From assembly GCA_001784585.1 (NCBI GenBank), contig MFRN01000013.1, positions 1 to 43,564 on the forward strand: a DNA stretch of 43,564 nucleotides, written 5' to 3'. Shown one piece after another: positions 19,608 to 29,124 of the stretch. The notes beneath the pieces were generated by a model that saw only the letters and a program-made list of their open reading frames with translations, was not told the DNA's origin and did no database searches. Positions within the stretch are counted from its first letter, which is position 1. Each line of letters begins with the position of its first letter. Source of the DNA: Candidatus Melainabacteria bacterium RIFCSPLOWO2_02_FULL_35_15. Its GTDB lineage: Bacteria > Cyanobacteriota > Vampirovibrionia > 2-02-FULL-35-15. Made by a program: the position numbers and the translations under genes.

Positions 19608-20948
19608 ATGAAAGCTACAATGACTGTAATAGAACTCAAAAACAACAAATCTCAAAAACTATATCCTATTACTCTGGGTATTAATAAAACAGGACATTTA
19701 ACAATTGCAGGACTTGATATTACCGAACTGGTTAAAAAATACGGCACTCCTCTTTATGTTATAGATGAGCTAACTTTCAGGCATAATGCAAATGAATATA
19801 TTAATAGTTTAAAGAAATACTATGACAATTTTTTGATTCTTTATGCGGCAAAAGCATTTGCATGTAAAAAAATATTTAAACTTGCTAATGAAATGGGGCT
19901 TGGTCTGGATGTAGTGTCTGGCGGAGAGCTATATACAGCTATAAAATCCAGCTTTAACTCATCAAACATATACTTTCACGGAAACAATAAATCAGAAGAG
20001 GAATTACACCTGGCAATAAGAAATAATACAGGCAGAATTGTCTGCGATAATTTTTACGAACTAGAGCTGTTACAAAAAACCGCCCTGAGCAAAAATAAAG
20101 TTGTAGAAATTTTAATTCGGTTGACTCCGGGAATTGAATGCAATACACATGAATATATTAAAACAGGGCACCTGGACAGTAAGTTTGGGTTTGATCTGGA
20201 ATATCTGGATGAAGTTTTAAAGTTTATTGCAAAGGCTGGCAAGAATCTCTTATTAAAAGGGTTTCATTCCCACATAGGCTCACAAATATTTGAAATTGAA
20301 CCCTTTGCAGATTCAACAGAAATCTTACTGGAGCAATTCAAACACGTAAAAGAAAAATATAAAGTTGAACTTACAGAATTAAATATCGGAGGTGGAATAG
20401 GAATTGCATATACAAAGGAAGATAATCCCATATCCATAGATGAATGGGCAAAAATTATTACCAATACAATAAAAGAAAAATGTAAAAAACTTGGTTTGAA
20501 TTTGCCGAAACTTATTTGCGAACCGGGAAGAAGCCTTATTGCACCAAGCGGAATAACTATCTATAAGGCTGGCAGCATAAAACAAGTACCAAATGGCAGA
20601 AAATTTATTTCAGTAGATGGAGGAATGGCAGATAATCCCAGACCAATTACTTATCAGGCAAAATACACTGCAGTTGTAGGAAATAAAATGGATTTAAAAG
20701 AAGCAGAAAATGTTACTATTGCAGGAAAATACTGTGAAACAGGAGATATTTTAATAAAGGATATTGAACTGCCCGAAATAACTCATGACGATTTAATCGT
20801 AGTGTTTGGTACTGGCGCATATAATTACAGTATGTCATCAAATTACAATTCAATACCAAGACCAGCCTGTATTTTGGTTAATAATGAAAAATCAGAAATT
20901 ATTATTGAAAGAGAAACTTATGAAGATTTGCTCGCTAAACAAAAATGA
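19608..20948 (+). CDS. lysA: Diaminopimelate decarboxylase
   Basis: 446 residues, PLP-dependent; last step of lysine synthesis (meso-diaminopimelate to lysine). The PLP lysine is in YAAKAFACK. GHLDSKFGFD, FHSHIGSQI, the glycine loop NIGGGIGIAY, CEPGRSLIAPSG and the C-terminal CETGDIL...FGTGAYNYSMSSNYN are all present. ATG at 19608 is given, but TATAAT directly abuts it (19602-19607). If that is the -10 element, the second ATG at 19620 is the real start on a very short leader. No lysine riboswitch fits in the ~40-base gap to the divergent permease. Convergent with glpD, 10 bases apart. Confidence 0.97.
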   Translation: MKATMTVIELKNNKSQKLYPITLGINKTGHLTIAGLDITELVKKYGTPLYVIDELTFRHNANEYINSLKKYYDNFLILYAAKAFACKKIFKLANEMGLGLDVVSGGELYTAIKSSFNSSNIYFHGNNKSEEELHLAIRNNTGRIVCDNFYELELLQKTALSKNKVVEILIRLTPGIECNTHEYIKTGHLDSKFGFDLEYLDEVLKFIAKAGKNLLLKGFHSHIGSQIFEIEPFADSTEILLEQFKHVKEKYKVELTELNIGGGIGIAYTKEDNPISIDEWAKIITNTIKEKCKKLGLNLPKLICEPGRSLIAPSGITIYKAGSIKQVPNGRKFISVDGGMADNPRPITYQAKYTAVVGNKMDLKEAENVTIAGKYCETGDILIKDIELPEITHDDLIVVFGTGAYNYSMSSNYNSIPRPACILVNNEKSEIIIERETYEDLLAKQK

Positions 20949-20958
20949 TCGTTTTTTG

Positions 20959-22590
20959 TTACACTTTCCTCAGCTTTATTACTTTTTCATAATAATCATT
21001 AACTTGTTTAGTGATTTCTTCCTGACTTAAATTAAAGTAATTTTTTATTTGCTCAGCCACATAAGAAATAGCATCTTCGCCTAATCCTTCACTAAGTCCA
21101 AGAGATATTCTTCTTAGTAAAATATCAGAAACAGTAAAAGCCATTTCATTTTTTAATGAATATAGAACTTGAGCCCGAATATCTAACGAATGCGAACTAA
21201 GCAACCTTCCTAAATCCGGATTTTCACTAATTAAATTTAAGACATTAAACACTTGATTTCCATATAAATCTATTAAATGGTTAATCATATCTTCATCTAA
21301 TTTATATTTGTCAGATAGCTTCTTAGAATTCTCACTTTTAAAATCTTTTACATTCCCTTTAATACAACCAACAAGTGAAACTAATTTTGTTTTTGTAGGA
21401 AATTTTTCTTTGTTTAGCTTCTTACAAACTAAATCCACCACCAGTTCTGATAAATTACGATAAGTCGTTAATTTACCACCAATTACTGAAATGAAGTTTT
21501 CAATTTCATCAGACTCATGATCAAAAATAATATGTTTCCGGGTGATATCGCCAGGGGCTGTGTTAATCATATAAGGTAGCGGTCTGATTCCTGAATATGA
21601 AAATAAAATCTCATTTTTTGTAATTTTTTTTAGTTTTAAAATAGAATTTGTTTCATTAATCAAATAGTCAATTTCAGATTTATCAATGCTAACTCTGTCT
21701 GGATCACCACTAAATGGAATATCTGTCGTACCTATCAAATAATACTCCCGCCATGGAATTATAAAAAATGGCCGGTTGTCAGACTTGCTGACAGAGTAAA
21801 TGGCATGTCTTGGGCCATTATCAAATTTCTTTATTATTATATGGGAGCCTTTTGTCCCGCCAATTTTTCTACCTATTCTTTTCTTAGTCAGTTTACATAA
21901 AGAATCAACCCATGGGCCAGATGCATTAATAATAATTTTTCCACTAAAACTATGCCTGCTGCCGGTAAGTTTATCAATAACTTCAACAGATTTAATTTTT
22001 TTATTTTTTAAGTTAATCTCCGCAACTTCAGAATGATTTACAACCAGAGCTCCGCATTTTTTAGCCATTAAAATATTTTCTATACAAAACCTTTCGGGAA
22101 ATGCGATCTGGGAGTCGTAATATACTGCGGCTGAAATTAAATCCTGATCATTGATTCCAGGCTCATATTTCTTAAACGCAGCAGCAGAAAGTATTTTATG
22201 AGAAGGTAAACTTTTATCATAAGATAAAAGATCATATAAAATCATCCCAAACTTAATTAGCCAGAAGCCTCTTTTATTCCCTTTGTATATTGGTAAGCAT
22301 AACTCTAATGGCTTAACTAAATGATTTGCATTTTTTAATAACAGTTCTCTCTCTCTAAGAGACTCCCTGACCAAATCAAATTCAAAATGTTCTAAATATC
22401 GTAACCCGCCATGAATAAGTCTGGTAGAAGCTGATGTACAGCCTGATGCAAAGTCTTCTTTTTCAACTAATAAAACTTTAAGTCCTCGTTCAGCAGCATC
22501 TCTGGCAATACCACAGCCATTAATCCCTCCACCAATAATTATTAGGTCAAACTTTTTGTTCAATTGATCTGGAGTAAAACGGACTATCAT
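20959..22590 (-). CDS. glpD: FAD-dependent glycerol-3-phosphate dehydrogenase
   Basis: 543 residues; oxidises sn-glycerol 3-phosphate to dihydroxyacetone phosphate at the membrane and passes electrons to quinones. The N-terminal FAD motif IIGGGINGCGIARDAAERG and the signature TSASTRLIHGGLRYLE are present. Also visible are the IGTTDIPF and SYSGIRPLP stretches and the C-terminal domain with GGKLTTYRNLSE. No glpK or glpF lies nearby. It is divergent from a CNT nucleoside transporter and shares an 89-base intergenic region containing a perfect 20-bp palindrome. Confidence 0.97.
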   Translation of the reverse strand: MIVRFTPDQLNKKFDLIIIGGGINGCGIARDAAERGLKVLLVEKEDFASGCTSASTRLIHGGLRYLEHFEFDLVRESLRERELLLKNANHLVKPLELCLPIYKGNKRGFWLIKFGMILYDLLSYDKSLPSHKILSAAAFKKYEPGINDQDLISAAVYYDSQIAFPERFCIENILMAKKCGALVVNHSEVAEINLKNKKIKSVEVIDKLTGSRHSFSGKIIINASGPWVDSLCKLTKKRIGRKIGGTKGSHIIIKKFDNGPRHAIYSVSKSDNRPFFIIPWREYYLIGTTDIPFSGDPDRVSIDKSEIDYLINETNSILKLKKITKNEILFSYSGIRPLPYMINTAPGDITRKHIIFDHESDEIENFISVIGGKLTTYRNLSELVVDLVCKKLNKEKFPTKTKLVSLVGCIKGNVKDFKSENSKKLSDKYKLDEDMINHLIDLYGNQVFNVLNLISENPDLGRLLSSHSLDIRAQVLYSLKNEMAFTVSDILLRRISLGLSEGLGEDAISYVAEQIKNYFNLSQEEITKQVNDYYEKVIKLRKV

Positions 22591-22635
22591 AAGATTATTA
22601 GAAGCTATAAAAATACAGACGTTCCAAAATACATA

Positions 22636-22655
22636 TTTGTCATTGCAATGACAAA
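22636..22655. promoter_or_regulatory. Perfect 20-bp palindrome between glpD and the CNT transporter
   Basis: The arms TTTGTCATTG and CAATGACAAA are exact reverse complements with no spacer. It lies 45 bases from the glpD start and 24 bases from the transporter start. On the minus strand a TTGTCA inside it and a TATTTT 17 bases on could be the glpD promoter, so a bound protein would block it. Most likely an operator for a dimeric regulator acting on one or both divergent genes. The regulator is not in the window. Confidence 0.6.
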
Positions 22656-22679
22656 ATTATGTTATAAGTATCAATAATC

Positions 22680-23903
22680 ATGCAAAAATACGTTGGAATA
22701 CTAGGAATAATTGCAATTCTTTTAATTGGCTATATTTTTTCAAATAACAGAAAGCTTATTAACTACAAACTTATAGCAACCGGAGTTTTGCTTCAGGCAT
22801 TAACAGGGTATTTTATTTTAAAAGTACCTCTTGGAAAATATATTTTTGAAATCTTAGCTCGTGGAGTTACAGCAATTTTAGAGCTTTCAAAAGCCGGAGG
22901 AAAGTTTGTATTTGGACCACTTGCAAACCAGGGCATACTTTCACAAACATTCGGAAGTTCGAACAGTTTTATATTTATTATTCAGATAGTGCCAACAATT
23001 GTTTTTATCTGTGCTCTTGTCTCAGCACTATATTATTTTCATATACTTCAATACATAGTAAAAGCTTTTGCATGGCTCTTTAACAAACTACTTGGGGTAA
23101 GCGGTGCTGAAGCTCTTGCAAACAGCCTTGTTGCAATAGTAGGACAGGTAGAATCAGCTATAATCGTTCAACCCTATCTGGGAAAGATGACAAAATCAGA
23201 AATCCTCACCATTATGACAGGCGGTATGGCCTGCATTTCTGGTTCACTTATGGCTATATATTCCAGCTTTGGCATTAAAACAGAATATTTACTTGCAGCA
23301 AGTTTTATGGCAATTCCAGGAAGCTTTGTCTTGTCAAAAATATTTTATCCGGAAGATAAAATCCCGCTTACAAAAAACACTGTTCATGTAGATTTTAAGA
23401 TTCAAGAAAAAAATCTTGTTGAATCAATTTTAGACGGGGCCTATAGCGGAATAAAAATAAGTGTAGGGGTAATAGCTATGCTAATTGCATTTATTAGCCT
23501 CATTGCAATGGTTGATAAGTTGCTTTTTTTACTAAATTCTCACTTAAGCTTAAAATTAATACTTGGTTATTTGTTTACTCCAATTGTTTACTTACTGGGA
23601 ATACCTTCAAATGATATAAACACCGTAGCCCAACTACTTGGTACCAAAATATCATTAAATGAATTTATTGCTTATCTGGATTTTACAAAAGTCCAGCACT
23701 CACTTAATCCTAAAACCATTGCTATAACTACATTTCTTTTATGCGGTTTTGCAAACTTTGGAAGTATTGCTATTCAGGTAGGCGGACTATCTCAAATGGC
23801 ACCAGAAAGAAAAAGTGATTTTGCTGAACTTGGTTTTAAAGCTATGATTTGTGGTGCGTTAACTTCGTGCGTTTCAGGGTGTATTGTAGGGATTTTGCTG
23901 TAA
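22680..23903 (+). CDS. Concentrative nucleoside transporter (CNT/NupC family)
   Basis: 407 residues, about ten hydrophobic segments; cation-coupled nucleoside uptake across the inner membrane. Family marks are GQVESAIIVQPYLGKMTKSEILTIMTGGMACISGS and, near the C-terminus, CGFANFGSIAIQVGGLSQMAPERKSDFAELG. The usual GQTEAP is GQVESA here, so substrate selectivity cannot be read from the sequence. The ATG at 22680 has no clear ribosome site. Divergent from glpD; both might respond to nucleoside or glycerophosphate supply through the shared palindrome, which is inference. Confidence 0.93.
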   Translation: MQKYVGILGIIAILLIGYIFSNNRKLINYKLIATGVLLQALTGYFILKVPLGKYIFEILARGVTAILELSKAGGKFVFGPLANQGILSQTFGSSNSFIFIIQIVPTIVFICALVSALYYFHILQYIVKAFAWLFNKLLGVSGAEALANSLVAIVGQVESAIIVQPYLGKMTKSEILTIMTGGMACISGSLMAIYSSFGIKTEYLLAASFMAIPGSFVLSKIFYPEDKIPLTKNTVHVDFKIQEKNLVESILDGAYSGIKISVGVIAMLIAFISLIAMVDKLLFLLNSHLSLKLILGYLFTPIVYLLGIPSNDINTVAQLLGTKISLNEFIAYLDFTKVQHSLNPKTIAITTFLLCGFANFGSIAIQVGGLSQMAPERKSDFAELGFKAMICGALTSCVSGCIVGILL

Positions 23904-23916
23904 GCCTTTTTACGTT

Positions 23917-24825
23917 TTATTGAAAGTGGGCTTTAAGTTCTTTTGCTCTTTGAGGTGAAATACCAAGTGTATGATCCACAACCGGAACTGAAAGTGTATC
24001 TTTTTCAGATTCTTCATAACAAGGTCTTTCACTTTGATAGAAAATGCCACAAGCAATAGGCTCTGTACCATCAGGAATTTTTGTGGCAAGTACAAAAGCA
24101 GCTTTTATATCGCTACTATTATGTCCTTCTGCATTTAGATCGTAAGTATTATCCTTGTAAAATTTTACAGTGTTAATTTTATTAAAAGTCACGCAGGGTG
24201 AAAAAGTATCGACAAATGCAAATCCTTTATGCTTAATGGCAGCCTTATAAATTTCAACTGTTTGCTTCGGATTACCGGTAAATGCACGCGCCACAAAGCT
24301 GGCACGTGAACCTAAAGCTAGTGTTAGCGGGTTAAGCGGAGCTTCAGGATTACCAAACGGGGTAGATTTTGTTTTCATTCCTAATCCACTTGTAGGTGAG
24401 GTTTGACCGGTTGTAAGTCCATATATGGAATTATTCATTACTATATAAGTTAAATCTATATTTCTTCTCAATGCATGAATAAAGTGACCTACTCCAATAC
24501 CATATCCATCTCCGTCTCCACCCACAGCAACTACTGTCATATCATGGTGAGACAGTTTAAATCCCTGAGCATTCGGCAAAGCCCTGCCATGTAATGTATG
24601 CATACCGTAAGTATTCATAAAGCCAGGAAGGTTTGAAGAGCATCCTATTCCTGAGATAACTGCTACTTCATGCTGTAGAATACCCATCTCAGCAAGCGCT
24701 CGCTGCAAACAATTCAGCACACCAAAATCTCCACAACCAGGACACCAGTCAGGATGTATATCTCCTTTAAATTCTTTAGGATCCATTGCCGGTCTGTCTT
24801 TTCTGTCAGTTATATTTGAAGTCAT
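23917..24825 (-). CDS. korB: 2-oxoacid:ferredoxin oxidoreductase subunit beta
   Basis: 302 residues from the ATG at 24825. An upstream in-frame ATG at 24837 exists, but AGAGGA sits between them at the right distance for the second. The subunit binds thiamine pyrophosphate and one 4Fe-4S cluster. HPDWCPGCGDFG gives two cysteines, GIGCSS the third and SPCVTFN the fourth. The TPP motif GGDGDGYGIG...NNSIYGLTTGQ is intact. Together with KorA it oxidises 2-oxoglutarate (most likely) or a related 2-oxoacid to the acyl-CoA and reduced ferredoxin. It lies 39 bases behind korA and is at the end of the iron-sulfur gene block; convergent with the CNT gene. Confidence 0.95.
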   Translation of the reverse strand: MTSNITDRKDRPAMDPKEFKGDIHPDWCPGCGDFGVLNCLQRALAEMGILQHEVAVISGIGCSSNLPGFMNTYGMHTLHGRALPNAQGFKLSHHDMTVVAVGGDGDGYGIGVGHFIHALRRNIDLTYIVMNNSIYGLTTGQTSPTSGLGMKTKSTPFGNPEAPLNPLTLALGSRASFVARAFTGNPKQTVEIYKAAIKHKGFAFVDTFSPCVTFNKINTVKFYKDNTYDLNAEGHNSSDIKAAFVLATKIPDGTEPIACGIFYQSERPCYEESEKDTLSVPVVDHTLGISPQRAKELKAHFQ

Positions 24826-24864
24826 GCTTCCTCTCATTTTAGACGCCCTATCAGGGCATCTCTA

Positions 24865-26658
24865 CTATGCCCTCACCAATTGCTTATCAGCAGCTAGCTT
24901 TTTTTTTAATTCTTTTACTATATATTCACCTGTAAATGGTTCTCCATCCCACCGGTTAATATGTTCTCTTATTTCAAATCCGGTTTCAGCAAGGATTTGG
25001 CGACATAATGAGTTACACATATTTGCCTCTACAGATATTAAACGGTTACATTTCTTAAGTAGTACAAGTGTTTTTTCACGAGGAATAGGATAAATATCCG
25101 TGAAGTGCAGATGGTTTGCTTTGATGCCTTCTTTTTCAAGCAAGCTCATAGCAGATTTAACATAGCCATATGTAGAACCCCAGCTAACAAAAGTAGTTTT
25201 AGCATTTGTATCTCCCTCCAGCACAGGTGGCTTGGCATCACCATTTTCAATCATAAGCTCCACTTTATGCATACGCTTAGCATGCATTTTTATACGTGCT
25301 TCACGAGCATGTGGCAGGCCAACATCCACATCAGACATAAGGTGTCCATATTCATTATGCTCATCACTTACAACCAGATGCATTGCACCAGGGGTTCCAG
25401 GACGTACTCTGGGTGATATACCATCTTCAGTATATGCATAACGCTTATATTTTTCACTGTTCTTCCATTCAGTCATAAGTTTTCCACGTTCAATTTTAAT
25501 TTTAGAAAAATCCAGATCATTTACCGTTCCAAAATGCTCAGACAAGAAAAAATCGCTTATTAATATAACCGGTACCTGATATTTTTCAGCAATGTTAAGC
25601 GCACGGGCAGCCTGATAGAAACAATCTTCCAGATCTTTTGGAGCAAGAATAAATCTGGGGAATTCTCCATTTCCACTCATTGCTAAGTTAATATCTGCTT
25701 GCTCTGTCTTAGTAGGAACTCCTGTAGACGGCCCACCGCGCTGAACCAAAACAGTAACCACTGGAACTTCTGACATGGCAGCAAACCCAATACCTTCTAC
25801 CATAAGGCAAAAACCACCACCAGCAGTTCCGGTAGCTGCACGTACACCAGCATGTCCGGCGCCAATAGCCCAGTTAATAGCTGAAAGTTCATCTTCCACC
25901 TGTTTAACAATTATTTTATCTGAATGAGTCAAAGCAGAAACATAGTGAAGAATACCAGTTGCCGGACTCATCGGATAAGCAGCATAAAATTTAAGTCCGC
26001 CTGCCACAAGCCCCATTCCAATAGCATCATTACCGGACATAAAAAGCTTAGGATTATTATCTCCTTTAAGATTTAATTCAAGCGGCTTAGTGTTTACTTT
26101 TGTCCACTCAAAGCCCAAATTAAAAATAGCATTATTCAGCTGAACGACTTCATCACCTTTTTTAAGAAACTTATGTTTAATAAACTCTAATGTAACCTTA
26201 GGATCAAGATTTAAAATTTGTACTAAAGCACCAGAGAGCATAACATTAATCATTACCGGGTTTACATCAGTAAGCTTTGCTGCATCTGCCATAGCTTTAA
26301 AATCCAAGCCATAGAAATTAACATCCGGGCGCAAAGATTCTATTTCTTCTTTTTTTATACTGCCAGCATTATAAAAAATAGTACCGCCTGACTTAACATC
26401 AGAAACATGTACTGGTGGCGAGGTTTTGTTAAAAAGCAAAGCCACTTCAGGCTTTTCACCGTGATCGTATTGTTTCATAGAACCAATTGCCATTTGCAGC
26501 CAGGCATGGCCACCACGAATCGCTGATTGAAAGGAATTATACGCCAGAACATGCAGACCCATGCGTGAGCAGGTTTTACCAAGTAATTCCCCCGTAGACT
26601 GTATACCGTCACCAGCTGCACCTGCAATTCTCACTATTATGTTATTTTTATTTGTCAT
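24865..26658 (-). CDS. korA: 2-oxoacid:ferredoxin oxidoreductase subunit alpha (gamma-alpha fusion)
   Basis: 597 residues. The N-terminal ~190 residues are the gamma domain (IAGAAGDGIQSTGELLGK, SAIRGGHAWLQM), fused to the alpha (pyrimidine-binding) domain from about residue 205 (FMSGNDAIGMGLVAGGLKFYAAYPMSPATGILHY). QVEDELSAINWAIGAGHAGVRAATGTAGGGFCLM follows. This fused form is typical of the two-subunit KorAB enzyme. No ribosome site is visible. TATAAT lies just 8 bases before the ATG, so the mRNA may be nearly leaderless if transcribed from there; read-through from the suf operon, 66 bases upstream, is the alternative. With icd at the window end it supports a (partial) TCA route. Confidence 0.95.
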   Translation of the reverse strand: MTNKNNIIVRIAGAAGDGIQSTGELLGKTCSRMGLHVLAYNSFQSAIRGGHAWLQMAIGSMKQYDHGEKPEVALLFNKTSPPVHVSDVKSGGTIFYNAGSIKKEEIESLRPDVNFYGLDFKAMADAAKLTDVNPVMINVMLSGALVQILNLDPKVTLEFIKHKFLKKGDEVVQLNNAIFNLGFEWTKVNTKPLELNLKGDNNPKLFMSGNDAIGMGLVAGGLKFYAAYPMSPATGILHYVSALTHSDKIIVKQVEDELSAINWAIGAGHAGVRAATGTAGGGFCLMVEGIGFAAMSEVPVVTVLVQRGGPSTGVPTKTEQADINLAMSGNGEFPRFILAPKDLEDCFYQAARALNIAEKYQVPVILISDFFLSEHFGTVNDLDFSKIKIERGKLMTEWKNSEKYKRYAYTEDGISPRVRPGTPGAMHLVVSDEHNEYGHLMSDVDVGLPHAREARIKMHAKRMHKVELMIENGDAKPPVLEGDTNAKTTFVSWGSTYGYVKSAMSLLEKEGIKANHLHFTDIYPIPREKTLVLLKKCNRLISVEANMCNSLCRQILAETGFEIREHINRWDGEPFTGEYIVKELKKKLAADKQLVRA

Positions 26659-26724
26659 TTCAAATAATTATACTAAAAGATTTTCCTATACTGGTAAAGA
26701 ATTTATTATGTATCTCGACTTATC

Positions 26725-27042
26725 TTAAAAAATTCCTAACAGATCCTTAGCTTCTTCTGAAGTCATTATTTTCGGGTCCCATTTCGGTGTCCAAACCAGC
26801 TTTACTTCTACATCTTCCACTCCAGGTAAAGCTGCTGCTTTTGTATGGACAGCTGCCATAAGCTGCGGCCCCACCGGACAGCCGGGACTAGTCAATGTCA
26901 TTTCAATAAAAATTTTCTTTCCATCGTTCTGGAAGTCTACATTATAAATTAATCCAAGATCAATAATACTTACATTAAGCTCTGGATCCTGAATAGGTTT
27001 TAACACTTGCATTACAGCTTCTTTGGTTAATACTTCATTCAT
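26725..27042 (-). CDS. sufT: SufT/MIP18 family iron-sulfur assembly protein
   Basis: 105 residues, a single DUF59/MIP18 domain. The characteristic DPELNVSIIDLGLIY and MTLTSPGCPVG stretches are present, the latter with the conserved cysteine, followed by VEDVEVKLVWTPKWDPKIMT. SufT-type proteins help deliver iron-sulfur clusters to target enzymes. Twenty-one bases downstream of sufU and last of the suf genes before korA. The function is supported by both family and context. Confidence 0.9.
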   Translation of the reverse strand: MNEVLTKEAVMQVLKPIQDPELNVSIIDLGLIYNVDFQNDGKKIFIEMTLTSPGCPVGPQLMAAVHTKAAALPGVEDVEVKLVWTPKWDPKIMTSEEAKDLLGIF

Positions 27043-27063
27043 AATATTTATCCTTTCTTTTAT

Positions 27064-27522
27064 TTATGAAATCTCTATGCGATCATGCCCCATCAATGCC
27101 TCTTCAAACGTAGTCCATGGCAGCAGAGCACATTTTATTCTGACAGGAAATTTTTTTACTCCTTCAAGTGCTCTTAGATCACCGACATCATCACAAAAGT
27201 TATTATTTTTCCACTGCATTGTACATTTTAAATACTCTGAGATTTTTTTTGCTTCTTCAAGTGTTTTTCCCCTTAGTATGTCAGCAAGTATCGAACCGGA
27301 AGCAATACTTATCGAACAGCCATGTCCTTCTGTATAAACCTTTTCAATTTTATTATTTTTAATCTGCAGACCAATCTTAACCTCGTCTCCGCATAAAGGG
27401 TTCGTGCCCTCTGCATGGTAATCCACCTTATCCAGAGGCTCTCTACCACAAGGTTTTCTATAGTGCTCAAGAATTATTTCTCTATATAGTTCATTTAATT
27501 GTGGCATTGTTTTGGTTTGCAT
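27064..27522 (-). CDS. sufU: SufU, sulfur-transfer/scaffold partner of SufS
   Basis: 152 residues. The three conserved cysteines lie in NPLCGDEV, GHGCSISIASGS and RIKCALLPW, with the Asp of LCGD completing the zinc site known in SufU. SufU accepts persulfide sulfur from SufS. The start at 27522 has AAGGA overlapping the end of sufS; another ATG follows five codons later. Five bases separate it from the sufS stop. Confidence 0.95.
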   Translation of the reverse strand: MQTKTMPQLNELYREIILEHYRKPCGREPLDKVDYHAEGTNPLCGDEVKIGLQIKNNKIEKVYTEGHGCSISIASGSILADILRGKTLEEAKKISEYLKCTMQWKNNNFCDDVGDLRALEGVKKFPVRIKCALLPWTTFEEALMGHDRIEIS

Positions 27523-27527
27523 TTTTC

Positions 27528-28805
27528 TTACTTATCCTTTTTTTGAACAGATACAAGATCTACCCTTTCTTGTTTCAGCTCTTTACATGCACCAACTTCA
27601 AAATAATCAAATGCCTTTTGTAATGCATCTATAAAGATATCAATTTCTTTTTTTGTATTATAAAAATAAAAACTTGCCCTGGTTGTCGCCAAGACACCAA
27701 GTCTGCTCATTAAAGGCTGAGCACAGTGATGTCCTGCACGAACAGCTACCCCTTCCTGATCAACTATTGTCGCTATGTCATGAGGATGAACAACAGGGTT
27801 GCTGAATGTGATAATTCCAACACCCCTGGAGTTATATATTTTAAGAAAGTTAAACCCGGAAAGCTTTTCAAGTGCATATTTTGTAAGCTCAATTTCATAT
27901 TTGTGAATATTTTCCAGCCCAATTTTTTCAAGATATTCAATAGCAGTACCAAAAGCTATTACATCAGCAATATTCGGTGTTCCTGCTTCAAATTTCCAGG
28001 GTACGTCATTTGAAGTAAAATTATCAAACGTTACTTTTCTAACCATTTCCCCGCCACCTAAAAAGGGAGGTATTTTTTCAAGTGATTCCTTTTTTCCGAC
28101 AAGTACACCAACTCCAGTAGGTCCGCACATTTTATGCGATGAAAATACCAGAAAATCACAGCCTAAATCAGCAAAATTTATTTTCATATGAGGAACACTC
28201 TGAGCCGCATCAACGATTAACAAAGGCCGGCAGCCGCTAGTCCCTGTAGAAATCCTTCCAATGTCATTTATCACACCTAAAACATTTGATTTATGGGTAA
28301 CTGAAATAATTTTTGTTTTTTTTGTAACTAATTTTTCCAGTTTTTCATAATCCAGTTCATATTGATCTGTAATCGGGACAAATCTGATATTTATTTTTTT
28401 TCTATTACGCAACAAATACCATGGGATAATATTTGAATGATGCTCCATCTCAGTCAATAAGATTTCATCACCTTCATTCAGGGATTCACCCAAAGAGTGA
28501 GCAAGCAGATTAATAGACTCTGTAGTGTTCCTGGTAAAGATTACCTCGGAATTGTCTTTGCAGGAAACAAGATTCTTAACTTTATCCCGCACTAATTCAT
28601 AAACACTGGTAGCCTCTTCGGCCAGCTTATGAACACCTCTGTGAATATTTGCATTATAGTTTTCATAATAATTAACAAGGGATTCTATTACAGCTTTTGG
28701 TTTTTGGGTAGTAGCTGCATTATCCAGGTAGACAAGGGGTTTATCATCCCAGATTTTTCGCTCAAGAATCGGAAAATCTTTTCTGATTTTTTCCACATCA
28801 AACAT
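27528..28805 (-). CDS. sufS: Cysteine desulfurase SufS
   Basis: 425 residues from the ATG at 28805 (FDVEKIRKDFPIL), the usual N-terminus. The open frame extends 8 codons upstream into the Rieske gene. PLP enzyme that takes sulfur from cysteine for cluster assembly. YLDNAATTQKPK, THKSNVLGV, the PLP lysine in FSSHKMCGPTG and the catalytic cysteine in RAGHHCAQPLM are all visible. It belongs to class II desulfurases, which need SufU or SufE; sufU is next. Overlaps the Rieske gene by 8 bases. Confidence 0.97.
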   Translation of the reverse strand: MFDVEKIRKDFPILERKIWDDKPLVYLDNAATTQKPKAVIESLVNYYENYNANIHRGVHKLAEEATSVYELVRDKVKNLVSCKDNSEVIFTRNTTESINLLAHSLGESLNEGDEILLTEMEHHSNIIPWYLLRNRKKINIRFVPITDQYELDYEKLEKLVTKKTKIISVTHKSNVLGVINDIGRISTGTSGCRPLLIVDAAQSVPHMKINFADLGCDFLVFSSHKMCGPTGVGVLVGKKESLEKIPPFLGGGEMVRKVTFDNFTSNDVPWKFEAGTPNIADVIAFGTAIEYLEKIGLENIHKYEIELTKYALEKLSGFNFLKIYNSRGVGIITFSNPVVHPHDIATIVDQEGVAVRAGHHCAQPLMSRLGVLATTRASFYFYNTKKEIDIFIDALQKAFDYFEVGACKELKQERVDLVSVQKKDK

Positions 28806-29121
28806 CTGGCACCTCAATCTCCAGTACATTATTTAATACTTTAACTTTATAAATTTTAATCGGGGCTACAGCTGGCATCCTTACTGCCTTTCCGGTTTTA
28901 ACATCAAACCTTGCTCCATGCCTTGGACATTCCAGCTGGCACATCTCGACTAATTTCCCGCTTGTCAAAACAAGCTCACCGCCATCATGAGAGCAAATAT
29001 CACTTAGGGCAAAGTATTCACCGTTTATATTGCATACAACTATTTTTACATCCCTTATTTGATATGACTTTGCTTCACCAGGATTAACTTCTGATTTTTC
29101 AATCTTTATCTGCAAAGTCAT
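28798..29121 (-). CDS. Rieske-type 2Fe-2S ferredoxin in the suf operon
   Basis: 107 residues, soluble. The Rieske ligand motifs are DICSHDGGEL (C-x-H) and ECPRHGARFD (C-x-x-H), with the KTGKAVRMPAVAPIKIYKV tail of the dioxygenase-ferredoxin type. It sits between sufD and sufS with a 3-base gap and an 8-base overlap, so it belongs to the operon. A similar protein is found within suf clusters of some Actinobacteria (family knowledge). It could supply electrons for cluster assembly; that is inference. Confidence 0.92.
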   Translation of the reverse strand: MTLQIKIEKSEVNPGEAKSYQIRDVKIVVCNINGEYFALSDICSHDGGELVLTSGKLVEMCQLECPRHGARFDVKTGKAVRMPAVAPIKIYKVKVLNNVLEIEVPDV

Positions 29122-29124
29122 AAA

